DNA of 20,547 nt. Origin: ChocPot-Mid sp964511865. GTDB lineage: Bacteria; Bacteroidota; Ignavibacteria; Kapaibacteriales; UBA2268. The notes beneath the pieces were generated by a model, which did not search any database, was not told the DNA's origin, and saw only the letters and a program-made list of their open reading frames with translations. The DNA lies in contig CAZEHW010000031.1 of NCBI GenBank assembly GCA_964511865.1, positions 1 to 20,547 on the forward strand, given 5' to 3'. A program made the translations under genes and the position numbers. This document shows positions 15,146-20,547 of this stretch, one piece after another. The number at the start of each line of letters is the position of its first letter. Position 1 is the stretch's first letter.

Positions 15146-17191
15146 ATGAAAAAGACTATCATTGTAACTTTAATAATATTCTTCGGATTTAATTTATTAA
15201 ATTCACAGATGGTCAGGGAATGGAAAACAGTTGCAACCGGTCATTTTAATGATACATATTTCGATGAGGAATCCGCAGTATGTGATGGTAAATATATTGT
15301 TGCACTTAGCAGAGCTGAAGTATATCCTTCTTATAATATGTTTGATTCTAACTATGTCCTTTTATCTCAGGATAGCGGAAAAACGTGGAATGGTATATTA
15401 AAATGGGGAAATGAAAGATTTGACAGTTCAATGAAAAACTGGAATAATTTCTATTTTAATTTTGTTGATATGCCGAAAAAAAACTTGATTATGGTAACAG
15501 GTACATATTCAAACGAAAGATTGACTTTTATGTGCAGGTCAACAAATATGGGCAATACTTGGGAATTAATTAAAATACCAAATGACTCATTACGATTTTG
15601 GAGCTGCCAGATAATAATGTATGATGAAAGTTACGGTATGTTACTAATGCTTAGGTCACCGTCTTCAGATAATCCGATTACTTCGTATCTTTATAAAACA
15701 ACTGATGGGTGTAAAACATGGACAGAAATGCCCGTCGATCAATCGGTGAACACAATACACAAGTGCTTTTCCAAAGACAATTGGATTTTGGCAACAAGCA
15801 GCAACCTGGTTATCACAACAGATGGTGGAGAGAATTGGAATTATTATGAAAAACCAAAATGGACTTACGGTATTTCTTTTCTTGACAACAATCGCTGGAT
15901 TGCGGTTGCTTTGATGAAGATTCAGGATAATCCCGAAATAAGAACTTGCAGTGTTTACAAGACAAAAAATGCAGGAGTTGACTGGGAATTAGTTTCGATT
16001 ATCAATCCATATCCATTTAGAACTTATGCTGAACCTGATTTTTATGATGAAAATAATGGAATCATTGCCGGTTATGACGAATTAATCAGAACAACTGATT
16101 GTGGCTTGACATGGACATATGAAGTTCTACCACCGGAATCTCATGGTGATCCATTCAATAATGTTAAGTTTTTCGCTAAAGAAAGAGCAATTGGTTTTGC
16201 CGGGGGATTTGTTTATCTCTATACCGGTAGAACCGTTTTACAATCACCCGGTGTTCAATATACAAGGAAATCAGGGGAATTATGGGAATATAACATTTAT
16301 TGGAAAAAGGTTATAGGTGCTGATAAATATAAAGTACAAATTGCACAGTCAATTCCGCATTGGTCTGGTGGAAGATTATACTCAATTCCGGATTTTGAAG
16401 AAAAATTGATTATTGATACAACAGGTTATAAGGATACAGTCATAAGTATAAAAACAAGATTTTATATGGATTATTATATCAGAGTAAAAGCTTACAATGA
16501 TTCATTAGAAAGCGATTGGTCACATTTTGAGAGTTTTACAACGCTTAGGGATACCGGGAATTATCCTCCTTTGGATGCATGCTGGCCTATATTCCCTATG
16601 GACGGCTCTCATCTCAAAAGAAATAATATCAGATTTGTCTGGACCCGAATCAAAAATGCTGAAAAATATAATATTTATATTGCAACAGAATTAAATCACA
16701 GTTTTGGCGGCATTAATTATGCAATTTATGATATTACGGACACTACTTATGTTTTAACTTCAGAACTTGAAAGTGAAACAAAATATTACTGGTGGATAAT
16801 AGCACAGGCAAGTAAATGGGCTGATTCGAAAAAGGTTTTGGCATATTTTTTTACTACTAAAGTAATCAGCGATGTTGGTGATATTTCTGTTAATGATTCT
16901 TTTACTGTTTTTCCTAATCCCGCATCGGAATATATTGAAATAAATATAGGAGCAGACAGCAGATGGCAGTCCTTCGACAAGCTCAGGATGACAGAAGACG
17001 GCAGAGAGGAATGGGATATTCAAATTTATAATGTGTTGGGTGAATGTGTATCTAACCTCACCAATGCCTTAGTTAACACACCCCTAACCCCTCTCGAGAG
17101 GGGAATAAGAATTGATGTTTCGCGATTGGCGGTTGGGATGTATTTTGTGAGGATTGGAAATGAATTTCAAAAATTTGTGGTGATAAAATAA
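15146..17191 (+). CDS. T9SS-exported Asp-box protein with two fibronectin III-like domains
   Basis: A 681-residue exported protein starting 18 bp after the preceding T9SS gene, so probably co-transcribed. A Sec signal (about 1-20, ending LLNSQ) is followed by Asp-box/YCF48-like repeats: SQDSGKTW (~74), STNMGNTW (~132), TTDGCKTW (~186), TTDGGENW (~225), TKNAGVDW (~273) and TTDCGLTW (~316). Two fibronectin III-like modules follow: about 367-470, with YNIYWKKVIGADKYKVQI and YYIRVKAYND, and about 471-580, with IRFVWTRIKNAEKYNIYI and KYYWWIIA. The final about 90 residues are a T9SS sorting domain (FPNPASEYIEINI to KFVVIK). It carries the same two repeat insertions as the neighbouring protein. No catalytic site is recognised; a surface adhesion or scaffold role is only a guess. 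Confidence 0.86.
   Translation: MKKTIIVTLIIFFGFNLLNSQMVREWKTVATGHFNDTYFDEESAVCDGKYIVALSRAEVYPSYNMFDSNYVLLSQDSGKTWNGILKWGNERFDSSMKNWNNFYFNFVDMPKKNLIMVTGTYSNERLTFMCRSTNMGNTWELIKIPNDSLRFWSCQIIMYDESYGMLLMLRSPSSDNPITSYLYKTTDGCKTWTEMPVDQSVNTIHKCFSKDNWILATSSNLVITTDGGENWNYYEKPKWTYGISFLDNNRWIAVALMKIQDNPEIRTCSVYKTKNAGVDWELVSIINPYPFRTYAEPDFYDENNGIIAGYDELIRTTDCGLTWTYEVLPPESHGDPFNNVKFFAKERAIGFAGGFVYLYTGRTVLQSPGVQYTRKSGELWEYNIYWKKVIGADKYKVQIAQSIPHWSGGRLYSIPDFEEKLIIDTTGYKDTVISIKTRFYMDYYIRVKAYNDSLESDWSHFESFTTLRDTGNYPPLDACWPIFPMDGSHLKRNNIRFVWTRIKNAEKYNIYIATELNHSFGGINYAIYDITDTTYVLTSELESETKYYWWIIAQASKWADSKKVLAYFFTTKVISDVGDISVNDSFTVFPNPASEYIEINIGADSRWQSFDKLRMTEDGREEWDIQIYNVLGECVSNLTNALVNTPLTPLERGIRIDVSRLAVGMYFVRIGNEFQKFVVIK
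16916..17062 (+). repeat. Sorting-domain cassette, copy 2 of the 147-bp near-identical repeat
   Basis: Partner of 14870-15016, same orientation, 2046 bp downstream and in the same reading-frame position. The match stops sharply after AACCTCACC in both copies, just where the second, palindromic repeat begins to differ. Confidence 0.92.
16955..17004 (+). repeat. GC-rich dispersed repeat inserted in frame in the sorting domain (copy 2)
   Basis: The same core as copy 1 (TCCTTCGACAAGCTCAGGAT at 16970-16989), flanked by diverged direct repeats GACAGCAGATGGCAG and GACAGAAGACGGCAG. It encodes SRWQSFDKLRMTEDG, and the frame is kept. Confidence 0.85.
17076..17103 (+). repeat. Palindromic ACCCCTAACCCCTCTC repeat in the coding region
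   Basis: CCCCTCTCGAGAGGGG at 17088-17103 is a perfect 16-bp palindrome preceded by CACACCCCTAA. It encodes TPLTPLERG in the sorting-domain loop. It belongs to the same general family as 15012-15040, but the copy is longer at its 5' side (NALVN is added), so the two may be separate insertions or a replaced copy. Confidence 0.8.
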
Positions 17192-17245
17192 TTTTTTGTA
17201 ATTTTAGTTAATATAATAAATTGATTATCAAATAAAGTTATTGAT

Positions 17246-17488
17246 ATGAAACCATATTTAACAGCAATAATTGAGAAGGAAGACAATATGTTTGTTGGTT
17301 TATGTCCGGAATTGGATATAGCCAGTCAAGGATATACAATCGAAGAAACAAAAGCTAACCTGAAAGAAGCAGTCGAGCTTTTTTTTGAGTGTGCATCACC
17401 GGAAGAAATTAAAACCCGGCTTCATAACGAAATTTTCATATCTCCTTTAGAGGTCGACCTTGGGGAAACCGCGTACGCTGTCGGGTAA
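17246..17488 (+). CDS. hicB: HicB-family antitoxin (UPF0150-type), short form
   Basis: An 80-residue protein with the HicB/UPF0150 N-terminal fold: YLTAIIEKEDNMFVGLCPELDIASQG (4-29), then a helix with TIEETKANLKEAVELFFE (31-48). It should bind and neutralise the HicA RNase encoded just downstream, whose gene overlaps it by 29 bp. Many HicB proteins continue into a C-terminal ribbon-helix-helix or HTH domain. This one stops after about 30 further residues with no DNA-binding motif visible, so autorepression would need another route. The order is antitoxin then toxin. No strong ribosome site precedes the ATG. Confidence 0.85.
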   Translation: MKPYLTAIIEKEDNMFVGLCPELDIASQGYTIEETKANLKEAVELFFECASPEEIKTRLHNEIFISPLEVDLGETAYAVG

Positions 17489-17684
17489 AGAGTTATGTAA
17501 AATACTTGCAGAAAACGGATTCCTTAAAATCAGACAAAAAGGAAGTCATATAATCATGCAAAAAACACTTCAATTTTCAACAATTACTATTCCTGTTCCA
17601 AATCATACTGAATTAAAAATTGGCACTCTACAGTCAATCATTCGTCAGTCGGAATTACCAAAAAGTTTGTTTCTTACGAAATAA
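17460..17684 (+). CDS. hicA: HicA-family toxin (mRNA interferase), TTG start
   Basis: A 74-residue HicA, a small double-stranded RNA-binding-fold RNase that cleaves mRNA when free of HicB. LSGKELCKILAENGF (7-21) and RQKGSHIIM (25-33) are the family signatures; H30 is the catalytic histidine. IPVPNHTELKIGTLQSIIRQ (43-62) completes the fold. No ATG exists near the N-terminus. The TTG at 17460 is chosen because AGAGG at 17449-17453 lies 6 nt before it and the resulting length fits the family. It overlaps hicB by 29 bp in another frame, so a weak start plus coupling to hicB translation could keep toxin below antitoxin. Confidence 0.86.
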   Translation: MGKPRTLSGKELCKILAENGFLKIRQKGSHIIMQKTLQFSTITIPVPNHTELKIGTLQSIIRQSELPKSLFLTK

Positions 17685-17731
17685 AACATTCAATTTGTAG
17701 TGATAAAATAGAAGAAAAATTCCGGTAAATA

Positions 17732-17754
17732 TCCTTCGGCAAGCTCAGGATGAC
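17732..17754 (+). repeat. Dispersed repeat TCCTTCGGCAAGCTCAGGAT, intergenic copy
   Basis: Differs by one base from the core repeat in the two sorting domains (TCCTTCGACAAGCTCAGGAT) and continues GAC. This copy lies 47 bp after the hicA stop, in non-coding DNA, and lacks the flanking GCAGACGGCAG direct repeats. Confidence 0.85.
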
Positions 17755-17882
17755 ATTTTTTAAAATATTATAAATTATGTAAAAAACAATATAAAATTTA
17801 GGAGTAAATAATATCCTCCTTAACACAAATTTAATAATCCTTCCTTTTACTGCTTATTTTTAACCATATTTAATATAAAAAA

Positions 17883-17914
17883 CTTGTAAGATTTAAAGAG
17901 CTTGATTAAATTTG
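17883..17914 (+). promoter_or_regulatory. Probable Bacteroidota-type promoter for ppdK
   Basis: TAAATTTG at 17907-17914 matches TAnnTTTG and is identical to the secG -7 element. CTTG at 17883-17886 is a 3-of-4 match to the -33 TTTG, with a 20-nt spacer. It gives a leader of about 55 nt. A strong GGAG (17966-17969) precedes the ATG by 7 nt. Confidence 0.45.
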
Positions 17915-17976
17915 CTATTTTGTAATTGTTGATTTAATCGAAATAAATATTTTTATTTTTTATATGGAGTATGTTT

Positions 17977-20547
17977 ATGACTAAGAAAAAAGAAAAGACT
18001 GTTAAGAAGACAGCAAAGAAAAATGTGAAATACGTTTATTACTTTGGCGGTAAAAAAGCCGAAGGAACCGCAGAAATGAAAAACCTGCTCGGCGGAAAAG
18101 GTGCAAACCTTGCTGAGATGGTTAACCTTGGTATAGAGGTTCCACCGGGATTTACATTGTCAACAGATATTTGCACCTACTATTATGAAAACGGGAAAAA
18201 ATATCCGAAATCCTTAAATGATGAAGTAAATACTGCATTGAGAAAACTTGAAAAAGAAATGGGTATGAAATTCGGTGATGTCAAAGACCCCTTATTAGTT
18301 TCGGTTCGTTCAGGTGCAAGAGCTTCAATGCCGGGTATGATGGATACAGTTTTAAATTTAGGATTGAATGATAAAACTATTGTCGGTCTGATNNNNNNNN
18401 NNGAAAGATTTGCTTGGGATTCTTACCGCAGATTTGTTTCGATGTACGGCGATGTAGTATTAGACCTGAAACCGCAGACTAAAGATGATATTGACCCATT
18501 CGAAGAAATTTTAGAGAAAAAGAAAAGAGACAGAGGAATAGAATTTGATGTTGATTTTACAGTTGATGATTTAAAAGATTTGGTTAAACAATACAAAGCC
18601 GCTATTAAAAAAATCAAGAAGATTGATTTTCCTGAAGAACCGATGGACCAGCTTTGGGGTGCTATCGGTGCAGTATTTGGCTCATGGATGAATAACAGGG
18701 CAATCATTTACAGAAAATTAAATAATATTCCAGAATCATGGGGAACAGCCGTAAATATTCAGACGATGGTATTCGGTAACATGGGCGATGATTCCGGTAC
18801 AGGTGTTGCTTTCACAAGAAATGCCGCATCAGGTAAAAATGAATTTTATGGTGAATTTTTAATGAATGCACAGGGTGAAGATGTTGTTGCAGGTGTTCGC
18901 ACACCACTACCTATAATTCAATTGAAAGAGAAAGATTCAAAATCATATAACCGTTTGTTGAAAATCAGGGAAATTCTTGAACAGCACTACAGGGATATGA
19001 TGGATATAGAATTTACAATTCAAAACAAAAAACTTTGGATGCTGCAATGCCGTGTTGGTAAACGTACAGCAATGGCGGCAATGAAAATAGCTGTTGATAT
19101 GGTTAAAGAAAAACTTATTAAACCTGAAGAAGCTGTTATGAGAACCGATCCAGAGCAGTTAAATCAGCTACTTCGTCCCGTATTTGATGCAAACGGAAAA
19201 GCACAGGCATTAAAAGACGGCCGTTTGGTTGCAAAAGGTTTGAATGCAGGTCCCGGAGCCGCAACCGGAAAAGTCGTATTCAATGCTGAAGATGCTGAAG
19301 AATGGGCAGATAAAGGTGAAAAAGTTATTTTGGTACGTATCGAAACTTCCCCTGAAGATATTGGTGGTATGAATGCTTCCGAAGGTATTCTTACAGCACG
19401 TGGGGGTATGACTTCACATGCCGCTTTGGTTGCACGTCAAATGGGTAAAGTTTGTGTTGCCGGTTGTGGTGAATTGAATATTGATTATAAAGCACGAAAT
19501 ATTACAGTTGCCGGAAGAAAAGAAGTTATCAAAGAAGGTGACTGGATTTCAATTGACGGTACAACAGGTGAAGTTATTACCGGTCAAATCAAAACTAATC
19601 CAAGTGAAGTTGTCAGAGTTTTGATTGATAAATCTATCAAGCCGGAAAATGCTCCTGAATATTTGATTTATGCACAGATTATGAAATGGGCAGATACATT
19701 CCGTAAAATCAATGTAAGAACTAATGCCGACCAACCCGACCAATCAGCTAATGCAGTTGCATTCGGTGCTGAAGGTATTGGATTGTGCAGAACTGAGCAT
19801 ATGTTCTTCGGTGAAGGTAAAATCGGACCGATGAGGGAAATGATTCTCGCTGAAACAGTCGAAGCCAGAAAAGCTGCATTGAAGAAATTATTACCTTTGC
19901 AAAGAAAAGACTTCGAAGGAATATTCCTTGCAATGGAAGGCAGACCGGTTACTATCAGAACAATTGACCCACCTCTTCATGAATTCTTACCACATGACAA
20001 AAAAGGTCAGGAAGAATTGGCACAGCAAATGGGAATTTCAGCAAAACATGTACACGACAGAGTTGAGTATCTCCATGAGTTCAATCCTATGCTCGGTTTC
20101 AGAGGTTGCCGCTTAGGAATTTTGTATCCCGAAATAACAGAAATGCAGGCAAGAGCAATTTTTGAAGCTACTGTTAATGTTATTAAAAAAGGCAAGAAAG
20201 CATTACCGGAAATTATGATTCCACTTGTTGGACACGTTAAAGAATTAAAAGAGCAGGAAGTAATCGTAAGAAAAGTTGCCGAAGAGGTTATGAAATCATC
20301 AGGAATTAAATTCAAATATCTTGTTGGTACAATGATTGAAATTCCAAGAGGTGCAATCACTGCCGACGAAATCGCTGTAGTTGCTGAATTCTTCTCTTTT
20401 GGAACAAATGACCTTACACAAACAGCACTTGGTGTCAGTCGTGACGATGCAGGACGTTTCTTACCTGAATACGTCAGGAGAGAAATTTATCAGCAAGACC
20501 CGTTTGTTTCAATTGACCAAAAGGGTGTAGGATTCCTTATGAAACAT
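17977..20547 (+). CDS. ppdK: Pyruvate phosphate dikinase (3' end outside window, internal gap)
   Basis: 857 codons are visible, running off the right edge. The enzyme interconverts pyruvate, ATP and phosphate with PEP, AMP and pyrophosphate in the cytosol. The N-terminal ATP-grasp part starts at YYFGGKKAEG, with LLGGKGANLAEM (~37-48) and SVRSGARASMPGMMDT (~109-124). The swivelling His domain has GGMTSHAALVARQMG with the phosphorylated histidine at visible codon 481. The PEP-binding barrel shows GIGLCRTEHMFF, GFRGCRLGILYPEI and SFGTNDLTQTALGVSRDD. The catalytic cysteine region (CGEHGG in homologues) should lie just beyond the edge; about 50-60 residues are missing. The N-terminus has an unusual lysine-rich extension (residues 1-18). 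Ten Ns at 18393-18402 interrupt the frame without shifting it. Confidence 0.96.
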   Translation, partial: MTKKKEKTVKKTAKKNVKYVYYFGGKKAEGTAEMKNLLGGKGANLAEMVNLGIEVPPGFTLSTDICTYYYENGKKYPKSLNDEVNTALRKLEKEMGMKFGDVKDPLLVSVRSGARASMPGMMDTVLNLGLNDKTIVGLXXXXERFAWDSYRRFVSMYGDVVLDLKPQTKDDIDPFEEILEKKKRDRGIEFDVDFTVDDLKDLVKQYKAAIKKIKKIDFPEEPMDQLWGAIGAVFGSWMNNRAIIYRKLNNIPESWGTAVNIQTMVFGNMGDDSGTGVAFTRNAASGKNEFYGEFLMNAQGEDVVAGVRTPLPIIQLKEKDSKSYNRLLKIREILEQHYRDMMDIEFTIQNKKLWMLQCRVGKRTAMAAMKIAVDMVKEKLIKPEEAVMRTDPEQLNQLLRPVFDANGKAQALKDGRLVAKGLNAGPGAATGKVVFNAEDAEEWADKGEKVILVRIETSPEDIGGMNASEGILTARGGMTSHAALVARQMGKVCVAGCGELNIDYKARNITVAGRKEVIKEGDWISIDGTTGEVITGQIKTNPSEVVRVLIDKSIKPENAPEYLIYAQIMKWADTFRKINVRTNADQPDQSANAVAFGAEGIGLCRTEHMFFGEGKIGPMREMILAETVEARKAALKKLLPLQRKDFEGIFLAMEGRPVTIRTIDPPLHEFLPHDKKGQEELAQQMGISAKHVHDRVEYLHEFNPMLGFRGCRLGILYPEITEMQARAIFEATVNVIKKGKKALPEIMIPLVGHVKELKEQEVIVRKVAEEVMKSSGIKFKYLVGTMIEIPRGAITADEIAVVAEFFSFGTNDLTQTALGVSRDDAGRFLPEYVRREIYQQDPFVSIDQKGVGFLMKH
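18393..18402. other. Assembly gap (10 Ns) inside ppdK
   Basis: A run of ten unknown bases. The reading frame is the same on both sides (GLI before, ERFAWDSYRRF after). As spaced, four codons lie between GL and ERF, while homologues usually have about six (such as AKKTGN), so the true missing length is probably about 16 bases and the run of ten is a placeholder. Confidence 0.9.

Noticed and set aside
12659..17191. Sialidase function for the two Asp-box proteins
   Set aside because: Asp boxes occur in many propeller proteins; the arginine triad and other catalytic residues of sialidases could not be identified.
1..20547. tRNA or rRNA genes and large mobile elements
   Set aside because: Intergenic regions are short and AT-rich with no cloverleaf-like or rRNA-like sequence, and no transposase, integrase or phage gene is present.

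Overview
The window comes from a low-GC, Gram-negative bacterium of the Bacteroidota/Ignavibacteriota (FCB) group. Three secreted proteins end in type IX secretion (T9SS) C-terminal sorting domains. MurE carries the DNPR motif of meso-diaminopimelate ligases. Two intergenic regions match or nearly match the Bacteroidota promoter form (TTTG, about 19-20 nt, TAnnTTTG). Several dispersed repeat families of the kind common in environmental members of this group are present. The assignment rests on these features only. A run of ten Ns at 18393-18402 shows the contig is scaffolded.

Layout. 1-318: AT-rich leader. 319-1909: a two-gene unit, a Nif3/YbgI-family metalloprotein followed by a coiled-coil protein with a C4 zinc ribbon. 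2046-3584 (minus): rsmD and a class I-like polyphosphate kinase 2, separated by a perfect 12-bp hairpin. 3904-4558: a 49-residue membrane or exported peptide and an unrecognised 153-residue protein whose 3' end overlaps that of murE. 4519-6006 (minus): murE. 6138-6506: secG, with a good promoter and a Rho-independent terminator. 6561-7235 (minus): trmB. 7388-7564: a 58-codon stand-alone winged-helix-like protein. 7771-9414: a T9SS-exported protein with ASH-like beta-sandwich repeats. 9415-9591: an island of three abutting repeat families between convergent genes. 9592-12431 (minus): a tldD-tldE operon in which TldD carries a twin-arginine signal. 12659-17191: two large T9SS-exported Asp-box proteins in tandem, sharing a nearly identical C-terminal cassette with repeats inserted in frame. 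17246-17684: a HicB-HicA toxin-antitoxin pair with a TTG start for HicA. 17977 to the right edge: pyruvate phosphate dikinase, interrupted by the gap and cut by the window end.

How the genes fit together. Most are housekeeping genes: peptidoglycan synthesis (murE), protein export (secG), rRNA and tRNA modification (rsmD, trmB), and phosphate/energy metabolism (ppk2, ppdK). These are interleaved with surface proteins and one toxin-antitoxin module. The most notable observations are the repeat-derived peptides inside T9SS sorting domains with near-identity of that cassette between two otherwise different proteins, the compartment mismatch between Tat-signal TldD and signal-less TldE, and the number of dispersed repeat families in 20 kb. 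I found no clearly new multi-gene system.
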